A stretch of 64,000 nucleotides of DNA from JAVBTR01 sp031556065 (GTDB lineage: Bacteria > Bacillota > Clostridia > Christensenellales > Aristaeellaceae): NCBI GenBank assembly GCA_031556065.1, contig JAVBTR010000022.1, forward strand, positions 62,001 to 126,000. Direction: 5' to 3'. The stretch's first letter is position 1. Each line of letters begins with the position of its first letter. The notes under the pieces were generated by a model that was given only the letters and a program-made list of their open reading frames with translations, did not search any database and was not told the DNA's origin. The position numbers and the translations under genes are program-made. Below, in pieces: positions 27,353 to 35,585 of this stretch.

Positions 27353-28063
27353 TTATTCCGTTATGTCCGTCATATCGATTATGTCTACAAGCAAACGATA
27401 ATGGTAATTTTCATCCTCCGGTGTCAGTTCATAGCTGTACACCAGGCCATTGGCATTGGGGATGTCTTGCCACCCTTCACCACGGTTGATCTGCCACTGC
27501 AACGTATAATTAAGGCCCTCAAAGCCTTCCAATGCCGAATGCAGAGCAACCGTTTCACCATAGTACGCCGTGGTGCCCGCAGCAACGCTGGAATATATCG
27601 AAACCTTTTGTTCAACGGCTTGCGCTGCTTCTTCCACCGCCTCCTCTTGGGGCGCAACGGTAAACACCACATGGTGCTGATCCTGGCTCACAGTGTAGTG
27701 CTTGGTTTCAATGAGGGTATAATTTCTTACATCCGCATTCTGGGCCAGCTCCACGGTTTGAATGTAGCCGTTTTCAGCGTTCAAGATGGCTTTTTCCGGC
27801 ACACCGGAGCCGGTAATAATCACGGTGAGGGTTTCCGGCAGCTGGCCGCCTTCCACAGCGGAAACAGCGCTGATGCAAACCTGGTTCCCTGTTAATTCTT
27901 CATTTTCTTCAATGTCCACTACCTTAGCCAGTGTGGCCACCTCTTCAATGGCCAGGGTGTTGGAATAGACGCTGTCTTGGGCAGCCAAGGCACCTATATT
28001 CAATAACAGTATCATAGCGGTGAGCCCCAGCGCGGTTATTTTTTTCATTTTCGTATTCATCAT
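27353..28063 (-). CDS. Secreted protein with C-terminal Ig-like domain
   Basis: 236 residues. A signal peptide (residues 6-28, ALGLTAMILLLNIGALAAQ) is followed by a beta-rich segment, an acidic linker (EEAVEEAAQAVEQ) and a C-terminal 75-residue domain containing LQWQINRGEGWQDI. The same type of domain ends the neighbouring 28176-29237 product (LVWQYNNGNGWKDA), so the two are related modules. It lies 49 bases upstream of the giant Cna-B gene and reads into it, suggesting a partner or cap of that stalk. No enzymatic motif was found and no named family was recognised. Confidence 0.7.
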   Translation of the reverse strand: MMNTKMKKITALGLTAMILLLNIGALAAQDSVYSNTLAIEEVATLAKVVDIEENEELTGNQVCISAVSAVEGGQLPETLTVIITGSGVPEKAILNAENGYIQTVELAQNADVRNYTLIETKHYTVSQDQHHVVFTVAPQEEAVEEAAQAVEQKVSIYSSVAAGTTAYYGETVALHSALEGFEGLNYTLQWQINRGEGWQDIPNANGLVYSYELTPEDENYHYRLLVDIIDMTDITE

Positions 28064-28175
28064 GGATAGCCATCCTCCTCATTATTACGCCTATTTTAAA
28101 CGAAAAACGGCGAACGTATCCCTTCCTACATAAGGCCTAAGCCATTAAACAGGAGCGGTGCACATTCGCCACTCA

Positions 28176-29237
28176 TTATTGCGCTGCGTCCTCGAGCACT
28201 GTGAGCTCTAACCGCCAATCCCAGGTGTAGTTTTCTTCACTTAGAACAAAGTTCATTGTGCTGCCGCCGGTTTGCGCGTCTTTCCAGCCATTGCCGTTAT
28301 TGTACTGCCAAACCAGCTGGTAGGAACCATCCTCATAGCCTTCAACAATGGCGAACAAGGTCATCACATCGCCGGGCTTTACTTCGCCGCTGGCTGTGGT
28401 AGCGATGGAGACACGCTTAAGGGCTTCCTGCTGAGCTTCGCCAGCGGTTTCCTCCAGGGCTTCTTCCTCTTCTTCACCCTGAGATTCTTCTGCCTCTTCG
28501 CCCTGTTCTTCAGTCATTTCTTCTTCGGTTTCTTCCAGTGGTTCTTCCGCTTCTTGTTCCTGGGCTGCTTCTTCTACGGCCTCTTCGGTTTCTTGTTCCT
28601 TTGCTGTTTCTTCTCCGGCCGCCTCTTGCATAGCCGCGTCTTCTGCGTTTTCTTCAGGCTCTTGCCCCTGAGCAGCTTCCTGAGCCTGTTCTTCATTGTT
28701 TTCCTGGGTTGCTTCTTCGGTGGGTTCTTCTGTCACAGCTTCCATTAAAGGCACCAGGGTCAGGGATCTTTTAACGGGCTTGCCAAAGCTATAATTAATC
28801 AGCTTGCCGGTTTCCCTATCCTCAACCTGCCATGCCACAAAACGGAAACCTTCCTGTTCCACATGAAGGCCTTTGGGCGCTTCAACGGTTTCACCTTTCT
28901 TGACTTCAACGCTGCGTGCCAAAGAGCCATCGGGTTTAAGAAACCTGACATAGCACTTTTCCATCTGTGCTTCCTCTTGAGCAGGGGCCGGTGTCACAGC
29001 AGGCGCCGATTCTTCCGCAGGCACAGGTGTGGGGGCCGCGGTTGGCACAGGCGTTACAACCGGGATAGCCGCGGGCTGTACTTGCGGCAGGTTATTCCCC
29101 GCAGGTACATGAATCTCGGCAATGTCCTCCAGCATAACGATATCCTGGGCATAGGCCGCCGAACAGCCGATCAGCATCGCTATAACCACAAGCGCCACGG
29201 TTAATTTATTCATCAATTTCACATTGCCATTAAACAT
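28176..29237 (-). CDS. Secreted acidic-linker protein with InlB-like repeat and Ig-like domain
   Basis: 353 residues. The signal peptide is at about 9-31. A Thr/Pro/Ala-rich stretch (about 45-85) leads to an InlB/Listeria-Bacteroides-like repeat (about 95-160: YVRFLKPDGS, VKKGETVEAPKGL, FRFVAWQVE), then about 110 residues made almost only of Glu, Ala and Gln, then the WQYNNGNGW Ig-like domain shared with the next gene. The Glu-rich block is probably a rigid or charged spacer. The promoter upstream has a perfect -10 but no good -35, so it may need an activator; the SARP-type regulator is the adjacent upstream gene. Function unknown. Confidence 0.7.
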   Translation of the reverse strand: MFNGNVKLMNKLTVALVVIAMLIGCSAAYAQDIVMLEDIAEIHVPAGNNLPQVQPAAIPVVTPVPTAAPTPVPAEESAPAVTPAPAQEEAQMEKCYVRFLKPDGSLARSVEVKKGETVEAPKGLHVEQEGFRFVAWQVEDRETGKLINYSFGKPVKRSLTLVPLMEAVTEEPTEEATQENNEEQAQEAAQGQEPEENAEDAAMQEAAGEETAKEQETEEAVEEAAQEQEAEEPLEETEEEMTEEQGEEAEESQGEEEEEALEETAGEAQQEALKRVSIATTASGEVKPGDVMTLFAIVEGYEDGSYQLVWQYNNGNGWKDAQTGGSTMNFVLSEENYTWDWRLELTVLEDAAQ

Positions 29238-29311
29238 TTTAGTTGCCCCTTTCGCTTGAAACCCTCATGTTCTCCACCCAGATTAAGGGGGGTGTTCCAT
29301 TAAGTGGTTTC

Positions 29312-29317
29312 ATTATA
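29312..29317 (-). promoter_or_regulatory. Minus-strand -10 box before the secreted-protein genes
   Basis: A perfect TATAAT on the minus strand, 75 bases ahead of the ATG at 29237. No -35 close to consensus lies 16-18 bases upstream (CGATGA there), which fits activator-dependent transcription. Confidence 0.4.
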
Positions 29318-29383
29318 GCAAAAGAGGCATTACATCATCGGTTACATATGAAAAAGGCCTTGTAAAAAATTTAACGATCATGG

Positions 29384-30631
29384 TTACTCTTTTCCACCTA
29401 ATGAGCGGGCCATGTATTCCAGTTCAATAGGCTCGTAAATGGTTTCGGAATAGAAGCCTAACCGAATACGGGCAATGATATTTTTAAGACTTTGAGCCGG
29501 GACCCCCCGAAGCAATATGGCATACTGGGTAGCTGTATAGCGGGTAATAATATCCCCCACCCGCAGGTTTGCCTGCAAGGATTCTTGCAGACGGCGCATG
29601 ACATTATCCAGCTCCATGGGGTTCACCTTGTCGTTCTTTTGCATGCTGACCTTTAAAATAACCAGGTAACAAGAAATATTAGTGCGGTCCAAGGAACGCA
29701 CCTGCAAACGGTATATGTCTTTAAAAATGGCGTATTCGCACAAATAAGCCCCACTAATGGCGTTTTCCTCCATCAGCTCCTGGGCGATCATATCTACATC
29801 TTTTTCCAGCTGTTCATCCGCACGGATGATTTCGTGCAAAATATCTTGTAATTGCTCCGAAGGATGGGTGCCAAAATAGCGCATGGTGGCTTCGGTAATA
29901 TAACGGTATTGGGCCATGGCTTCCGAGCGCCTGTTCATGCGGATCAACGCCCTGATCAGCGCCATATGAAAGCTGTCCTCATAAGGGATGCAGGTCAGCG
30001 CCACCCGGCAGGTTCTGACGATAATTTCATCGTTGCCGGAGGATTCAAACAGATGGATGGCATGGTTGACCGCTTTTTTATACCTTTCCTCCGCGCGAAT
30101 CTCGCTTAACATTACAAATTCATCGGTGGACATTTCCGGCAGCAGCTTGCCTGTATACAGCATCATCATTTCGCCCAGGTTCTTGCGAAACATATCCGTA
30201 TCGGCGCTGTAGTCCAGCAAATCCACAATCAGCTCTTCCACCCTGAACAGGTCCACTTCCCGGGTCATGGCCATGTTCCAGCCATAAGCGCCCACATGGG
30301 CTACGATCAAGTCCCGAAGCGCCGGGTCAATCTGCCCGAACATGCTTCTGGTACGGCTAACCAGCGTCTTTAGAGCACCCTCGGGATTTTCGATGGATTC
30401 TTCATCCCAAAGCTGTTCATAAAGCTGGTGCACCCCCACAGGGTTGCCCTTATTGAGCACCAATAAGGCAACCAAGCGGCGGGTCTTTTTTGCTTTTTTT
30501 AAAATACCATCGATCTGCCTGCCCTCATAGTCCATTTCAAACTGGCCAAACAGCTTCATTGTAACCTTGCCGTCTTGCAAGGGCTTGCGCCGTTTGGCGG
30601 CGGGCTTTGTTTCATTTGTAAACAGTTCCAT
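29384..30631 (-). CDS. SARP/BTAD-type transcriptional regulator with C-terminal degenerate GGDEF-like region
   Basis: 415 residues, cytoplasmic. Residues about 20-115 form an OmpR-like winged helix (MKLFGQFEMDYEGRQIDGI start, RRLVALLVLNKGNPV, GALKTLVSRTRS), followed by an all-helical bacterial transcriptional activation domain (about 125-265, including RSEAMAQYRYITEATMRYFG). The last 100 residues (YLVILKVSMQKND then VGDIITRYTATQYAILLRG) align in pattern with a GGDEF domain whose GGDEF motif has become TATQY, so it cannot make cyclic di-GMP but could bind something. It starts 15 bases after the lipoprotein gene and precedes the secreted-protein genes, so it is the likely local activator of this cluster. 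SARP proteins bind direct repeats; none was identified here. Confidence 0.75.
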   Translation of the reverse strand: MELFTNETKPAAKRRKPLQDGKVTMKLFGQFEMDYEGRQIDGILKKAKKTRRLVALLVLNKGNPVGVHQLYEQLWDEESIENPEGALKTLVSRTRSMFGQIDPALRDLIVAHVGAYGWNMAMTREVDLFRVEELIVDLLDYSADTDMFRKNLGEMMMLYTGKLLPEMSTDEFVMLSEIRAEERYKKAVNHAIHLFESSGNDEIIVRTCRVALTCIPYEDSFHMALIRALIRMNRRSEAMAQYRYITEATMRYFGTHPSEQLQDILHEIIRADEQLEKDVDMIAQELMEENAISGAYLCEYAIFKDIYRLQVRSLDRTNISCYLVILKVSMQKNDKVNPMELDNVMRRLQESLQANLRVGDIITRYTATQYAILLRGVPAQSLKNIIARIRLGFYSETIYEPIELEYMARSLGGKE

Positions 30632-30646
30632 GATTACACCGCCTTA

Positions 30647-32578
30647 TTAATTTGCCCTTACAGCACTGGAAGAAAACAGTTTTTCCTGCGTCACTGACCC
30701 GGCTTCGCCATCAACCGTCAGGCCATTGCGGGACTGAAAGGCTTTCACCGCATCGAAGGTTTCCTGGTCGTACTCTCCGGTTGCTTCGCGGCTGGTATAC
30801 CCAAGGCTCTTCAAGGCCGATTGAACCTGAACCACACTTTCGCCCTTGCTGCCGATTTTAAGGGTAGAATAGCTGGAGCTTTCTGCCGCAGCAGGCTTGG
30901 CAAGGGAAGAATACAGCAGGGATAAGGTCGCCGAGCCTGCTTTGCCATCAACTGGCGAAAGCTTATTGTTGATCTGGAATTCACGCACTGCGTTGGCGGT
31001 ATTCTGTGTGTACACGCCGTTGATCTTATCTTGGTAATAGCCCAATTCATACAGGGCATATTGCAGCTTGTTAACAGCCGAGCCCTCGGACCCCAGCTCC
31101 AAGGTTTTGCTGGTATCCTCCGCCTTGGCGGCGGTGCCGTAAAGAGCGCGCTGGGTAGCAGGGCCTGCCTTGCCATCCACTGTCAATTGCATGGCGGATT
31201 GGAATGCCCGCACAGCTGAAAGGGTACCGGAGCCGAAGGAGCCGTCCACAGAGCCCGAGTAATAACCCAGCTCCTTGAGCCGCTGCTGCAGCTTCTTCAC
31301 ATCGTCGCCCTTGTCCCCATCCTGCAGGGTGGTGTAGCCGGTGGAACTGCTGCTGGAAGAACCAGACGTGCTGGAGGAGCCGCCGTTGCCCTTGGCATCC
31401 ACTGCGTCATCGGAATAAAGCTTGGCCAAGGTGGTTTTCCCAGCTTTGCCATCTACCGTAAGCCCGTTGTTCTGCTGGAAGGCTTCCACAGCAGACTTGG
31501 TCTTTTCCCCATAGCTGCCATCGGAATAACCGGACATATATTTAAGCTTGATTAAACGGTTTTGCAGCGCCCGCACTGCGTCGCCTTCTGCGCCGCTTTC
31601 AAGGGTATCGCCTACATAGGAAGCCGCACCGCTAGCTTTTTTCGCGGAGGAGGAATAAATCTTTGTAAGGGTGTCCGGGCCTGCCTTGCCATCCTCCCAA
31701 AGACCGGAGGCTTTTTGGAAGGCCTTTACTGCCGCTTCTGTAGCCGCGCCATAATCCCCGTCGGCTTTGCCGGCAAGATAACCTAATTCGATCAGCCGGT
31801 TCTGCAGCTTTTTCACATCCGCGCCGGAAGAATCCAATTGAAGGTATTTATTGGTATTGGGGGTCGCAGTAGGCCTGGGCGTGGCCGTTGCCTTAACGGT
31901 AGGCTTAGGCGTTGTCTTGGTGGAAGAAGAACTGGAGGATGTGCCGGAATTGGCCACCGCCGTATAAGAAAACAGCTTTTCCTTGGTTTTTTCGCCCACG
32001 ATGCCATCAACCTTGATGCCGTTGGCTTCCTGGAAAGCTTTCACTGCGCTGGTGGTGCCGGAACCGAATTTGCCGTCCACCGAGCCGGTGTAATATTTAA
32101 GCTCCTTAAGCCGCTGCTGCACATCCGATACATCGGAGCCCTGGCTGCCGGCTTTTAAAGAAGAAGAGGTGGATTCGGTGCTGGGAGTAACAGAAGCGGT
32201 GCGGGCAGGCGTAGCGGTTGGTGTACCGCTTTGGTTGGTTGAACTGCCGCCCTGGTTTAAACTGGGAGGCATGGTCACAATAGTGCCATTGCCGCTAATG
32301 GAATTGGTGCTGGTAGCCATTTCGCCCCAGGCGCCATTGTTTTCCCAATCCACGTTGGATAGATTGCTGCCGCCAGCGGTAGACGTGGGGGCAGGCGTAG
32401 GCGTCACAGTAGGGGTAGGCGTTACGCCAATGGTACTAAAGGGCAAAGCATTATTGCCCGTGCCAATATTATTGCCACCGGTTGTGGTATCGTCCTGTTC
32501 AACATAGCAGCCTGACAGCAGCAATGCCGCCACCAGCAGCATGGCCAATAACAATATTTTTTTCATGTTTGCTTTCAT
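30647..32578 (-). CDS. Lipoprotein with six peptidoglycan-binding (PG_binding_1) repeats
   Basis: 643 residues from ATG 32578 (after AAGGGATCAGCC; a longer frame to 32608 lacks a ribosome site). The lipobox LLSGC is near residue 25, so it is anchored to the membrane outer face. A Thr/Pro/Ser-rich stretch follows, then six repeats of about 63 residues separated by Ser/Thr linkers. Each has the pattern GSxGxxVxxLQxRLxELGYxxG..DGxFG..T..AVxAFQ and a VDGKAG turn, typical of PG_binding_1 domains that hold wall glycan. No catalytic domain is fused. It lies between the CotH-like gene and the regulator and could tether surface components to the wall. Confidence 0.88.
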   Translation of the reverse strand: MKANMKKILLLAMLLVAALLLSGCYVEQDDTTTGGNNIGTGNNALPFSTIGVTPTPTVTPTPAPTSTAGGSNLSNVDWENNGAWGEMATSTNSISGNGTIVTMPPSLNQGGSSTNQSGTPTATPARTASVTPSTESTSSSLKAGSQGSDVSDVQQRLKELKYYTGSVDGKFGSGTTSAVKAFQEANGIKVDGIVGEKTKEKLFSYTAVANSGTSSSSSSTKTTPKPTVKATATPRPTATPNTNKYLQLDSSGADVKKLQNRLIELGYLAGKADGDYGAATEAAVKAFQKASGLWEDGKAGPDTLTKIYSSSAKKASGAASYVGDTLESGAEGDAVRALQNRLIKLKYMSGYSDGSYGEKTKSAVEAFQQNNGLTVDGKAGKTTLAKLYSDDAVDAKGNGGSSSTSGSSSSSSTGYTTLQDGDKGDDVKKLQQRLKELGYYSGSVDGSFGSGTLSAVRAFQSAMQLTVDGKAGPATQRALYGTAAKAEDTSKTLELGSEGSAVNKLQYALYELGYYQDKINGVYTQNTANAVREFQINNKLSPVDGKAGSATLSLLYSSLAKPAAAESSSYSTLKIGSKGESVVQVQSALKSLGYTSREATGEYDQETFDAVKAFQSRNGLTVDGEAGSVTQEKLFSSSAVRAN

Positions 32579-32758
32579 GGCTGATCCCTTCCTTCCAAAC
32601 CTGGGCACATACTGTCACATTATTATTGTACATGGTGCCGCGCAATATCGCAAGGGGTTTTTATTACGAAATATGTCAAAAAATAAATATTTCCGCAATA
32701 TTTGTATCCTCACTCACTTATAAGACGTATCACAGCCTCAATTCGTTTCATCTTTTCG

Positions 32759-34219
32759 TTAATTTGCCTCTTTCATAACACTTAGCGCGCAGCTGAAGGT
32801 CAATGCCATCTCTTCTTGTAACATTTCTTCCCTGCCTTCATAGCACCACCGGGTGCCGGGCTCAATTTCTCCCACCTTGGTTCCATAAGGTACCCACACA
32901 AAACGGGAATCCTCCTCACCCCGGCTTAAAAACACCCGCACATACGCTGTGCCCTCTAGAATGGCGCTGTCTAAAAAGGCCAGCCGCTGTGCAATAAAGG
33001 TTTTCAACCCTTGGGTCTGTCCATGTAAATCCGTTTTCTTTGTCAAGGTGAAATTGCCCTTATAGCGGGCGTAATCCATTGTGGCGGAAGCCTCCAGAAG
33101 CGTCTCCCATTGGTCGATGCCCGTTTCAATATACGCCTGAAAAACCGGCTTGGCGCGAAGGTATTGGGTTTTCATTTCATCCTTAAAGGCTTCATCCTGG
33201 TACAGGGTTTCGTACCACACTGTCAGGTCCGGCAAAATCAGCCCCATGGGGTCCTTGTAATAGCCATAGCGGTAGGACCAATTGCCAAAAGTCGAATCGT
33301 AGTCCCAGTAAAGGTCCCCGTTAAAGCGCCAGTTGTTTTCTTCCGTTAAATAAAAGAAGGTACTTCCTTCAAAGCCATCGTTGTTTTTGCTGATCTCATC
33401 CAGCACAGCCTTCCTTGCAAAGGATTCCAAATCCATCAGCTCCGCATAGCCTTCCATGTCGATAAAGGCATTTTCCAGGGCCTGGGCCTTTTCCTGAATA
33501 AAATCCGTGTTCTCGTTTTCCGGGTAGTGAAGCCGAAACAAAGTGCCCCATTCGGTTTCGAAGGTAATATCATCTGGATTGGGCTGGTTTTCAACCTCGA
33601 TCAGATAGCTGTTTTCCGGCAGCAGTACACGGTTTTTTCCTTCCTCCATTTTTTCTGTCAGAAGATAATTCCCGGCATAATGGCCGTTTAAATATACGTC
33701 CACAAATTGGGATTCAATGCCGTAAGGAATCTGAAGGGCCGCCACTGCGTCGTACAAAAGCTTGTTGCGCAGGTATGACCCATCCTGGGCGTTAGCCATC
33801 AGAAGCCATTTTTTTGCCTTGCCCATTTCAAACAGATCGGTTTTTTCAAGAAACTTGATCTGGTAAGATTTCTTTTCCGCCTGCCAAGTGGCATTGCCAT
33901 GGCCTTTAATGTATTCCAGCGGTTCATCCACCAGCAATACGCCATCCACGCCGTACAGGCGAATAGAAGCAGGCTCCTTTTCATTTTTATCCGAATTGAC
34001 TGTATCCATGTTAGCCGTCTGCGTATCGATAAAAACCGCGGGCAGGTTCTCACTTTTCAACACCGTTACCCCTTCCTCCTCCCTCAGGGGCATGAAAGAA
34101 GGCAAAAACAGAAAGGTCTCTCCGGTTTCCGCGTCCGTATAGGGCAGAATATTTTCCTCCCCCAGGGCGCTTACGCACATTAGCAGTAGCAGCAAAAAAA
34201 CGAACAATGTTTTTTTCAT
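32759..34219 (-). CDS. CotH-family secreted protein kinase-like protein
   Basis: 486 residues with a signal peptide (LFVFLLLLLMCVSALGEE). The kinase-like CotH core is visible from about residue 95: YIKGHGNATWQAEKKSYQIKF contains the conserved Gly-Asn-x-Trp and Lys-Ser-Tyr block, then ANAQDGSYLRNKL near 145, FVDVYLNGHYAGNYLLTEKM near 170-190 and the metal-binding region GDLYWDYDSTFGN near 310. In Bacillus and in secreted CotH homologues this fold phosphorylates Ser on partner proteins. It is the first gene of the surface cluster and has its own strong promoter. Its targets here could be the secreted proteins downstream, which is inference. A name of spore-coat protein should not be taken as function. 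Confidence 0.82.
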   Translation of the reverse strand: MKKTLFVFLLLLLMCVSALGEENILPYTDAETGETFLFLPSFMPLREEEGVTVLKSENLPAVFIDTQTANMDTVNSDKNEKEPASIRLYGVDGVLLVDEPLEYIKGHGNATWQAEKKSYQIKFLEKTDLFEMGKAKKWLLMANAQDGSYLRNKLLYDAVAALQIPYGIESQFVDVYLNGHYAGNYLLTEKMEEGKNRVLLPENSYLIEVENQPNPDDITFETEWGTLFRLHYPENENTDFIQEKAQALENAFIDMEGYAELMDLESFARKAVLDEISKNNDGFEGSTFFYLTEENNWRFNGDLYWDYDSTFGNWSYRYGYYKDPMGLILPDLTVWYETLYQDEAFKDEMKTQYLRAKPVFQAYIETGIDQWETLLEASATMDYARYKGNFTLTKKTDLHGQTQGLKTFIAQRLAFLDSAILEGTAYVRVFLSRGEEDSRFVWVPYGTKVGEIEPGTRWCYEGREEMLQEEMALTFSCALSVMKEAN

Positions 34220-34248
34220 TCTCTGTTTACCTCCCGTATGATACCTAC

Positions 34249-34277
34249 ATTATATAGCGCCCCAAGGGTCTCGTCAA
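34249..34277 (-). promoter_or_regulatory. Promoter of the surface cluster (CotH-like gene)
   Basis: Minus strand: TTGACG (34277-34272), 17-base spacer, TATAAT (34254-34249); 30 bases ahead of the ATG at 34219 with a GGGAGGT ribosome site between. Confidence 0.7.
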
Positions 34278-34318
34278 ACAAATGTACCGAACAAATACAA
34301 AAATTAACTGTTTTTTGT

Positions 34319-34347
34319 TTGACATTGCACACCTTTCGCCTTATACT
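34319..34347 (+). promoter_or_regulatory. Promoter of the CofE-like/GH105 operon
   Basis: Perfect TTGACA (34319-34324), 17-base spacer, TATACT (34342-34347), 45 bases ahead of the start at 34392. It is divergent from the surface-cluster promoter. Confidence 0.75.
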
Positions 34348-34391
34348 ATCTAGTTGGTAAATCATCCAATCGTAAAGGACGGTGCTTTCAG

Positions 34392-35576
34392 ATGCGTACA
34401 ACCGGCGTTATTTCCCGCGGCATCCTCACACCCATTTTCAAACAGGGCGATGATCTTGTGAAGATTGTTGCAGACTGTGTTATAGGCTCCGCCAAGGAAG
34501 ATGGCTATACCTTGGATAATGGGGATATCATCGGCATTACGGAGGCGGTAGTAGGGCGCACCCAAGGCAACTACGCTACCTGTGACCAGATTAAGACCGA
34601 CCTTGCACTTAAATTTGGCGGCGAAGAGTTGGGCATTGTATTCCCCATCCTTTCCCGCAACCGCTTTTCTGTGCTTTTAAAAGCCATGGCCGCCTCCACG
34701 AAAAAGCTTTATGTTCTTCTCTCCTACCCTGGGGATGAAGTGGGCAACGAGCTGGTTTCTTTGGACACGGTAGACGAAAAAGGCGTAAACCCCTATTCCG
34801 ACAGCTTCGACGAAAAAGGCTTTCGGAACGTGTTTGGCTACGATACCATTCACACCTTTACCGGGGTGGATTACATTGAATTCTATAAATCCTTCGGGGA
34901 TAACATTGAGATTCTCTTTTCCAACGACCCCCGCTACATTTTAAAATATACCAAGAACGTGCTTTGCTGCGATATCCACTCCCGTTTCCGCACCCAGCGG
35001 CTGTTAAAGGCTGCGGATGAAAGTGCCAAGGTGCTCACCATGGACCATATTCTCTGCGAATCCGTCGAGGGCAGCGGCTATTCTCAGTTTGGCCTTCTGG
35101 GCAGCAACAAGGCCACAGAAGACAAAGTAAAGCTCTTCCCCCGTGAAACCCAGGCTGTTGTGGATGCAGTGCAAAAGGAAATGCTTACCAGGACAGGCAA
35201 GCGCATTGAGGTGCTTGTGTACGGCGATGGCTGCTTTAAGGATCCCGTAGGCGGCATTTGGGAGTTAGCCGATCCGGTGGTGGCCCCTGCCTACACCTCC
35301 GGCCTTTGCGGCACGCCCAACGAAATCAAGATCAAGTATGTGGCAGACAACGAATTCGCCAATCTTTCCGGGGAAGCGCTGCAGGCGGCCCTTCGGGAAA
35401 AGATTGCCACCAAGGATTCTTCCCTGGTGGGCAAAATGACCGCCGAAGGCACCACACCCCGCCAGATTTCCGATCTGGTTGGCAGCCTGTGCGACTTAAC
35501 AAGCGGCTCCGGCGACCGGGGCACCCCGGTGGTATTGATCCAAAACTATTTCAAAAATTACGCCAGCAAGCTGTGA
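34392..35576 (+). CDS. CofE-like F420-0:gamma-glutamyl ligase family protein
   Basis: 394 residues, about 150 longer than archaeal CofE (near 250). The N-terminal 100 residues match the CofE fold: RGILTPIFKQGDDLV, GYTLDNGDIIGITEAVVGRTQG near 38-60 and then a region GIVFPILSRNRFSVLLKA near 82. CofE adds glutamates to coenzyme F420. Nothing else for F420 synthesis is in the window, and most Clostridia do not make F420, so this family member probably glutamylates or ligates another substrate. The C-terminal 150 residues (VYGDGCFKDPVGGIWELADP) are conserved-looking but unrecognised. It is followed after 9 bases by a GH105 hydrolase gene and shares its promoter and terminator. Confidence 0.75.
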   Translation: MRTTGVISRGILTPIFKQGDDLVKIVADCVIGSAKEDGYTLDNGDIIGITEAVVGRTQGNYATCDQIKTDLALKFGGEELGIVFPILSRNRFSVLLKAMAASTKKLYVLLSYPGDEVGNELVSLDTVDEKGVNPYSDSFDEKGFRNVFGYDTIHTFTGVDYIEFYKSFGDNIEILFSNDPRYILKYTKNVLCCDIHSRFRTQRLLKAADESAKVLTMDHILCESVEGSGYSQFGLLGSNKATEDKVKLFPRETQAVVDAVQKEMLTRTGKRIEVLVYGDGCFKDPVGGIWELADPVVAPAYTSGLCGTPNEIKIKYVADNEFANLSGEALQAALREKIATKDSSLVGKMTAEGTTPRQISDLVGSLCDLTSGSGDRGTPVVLIQNYFKNYASKL

Positions 35577-35585
35577 GGTAGCGAC

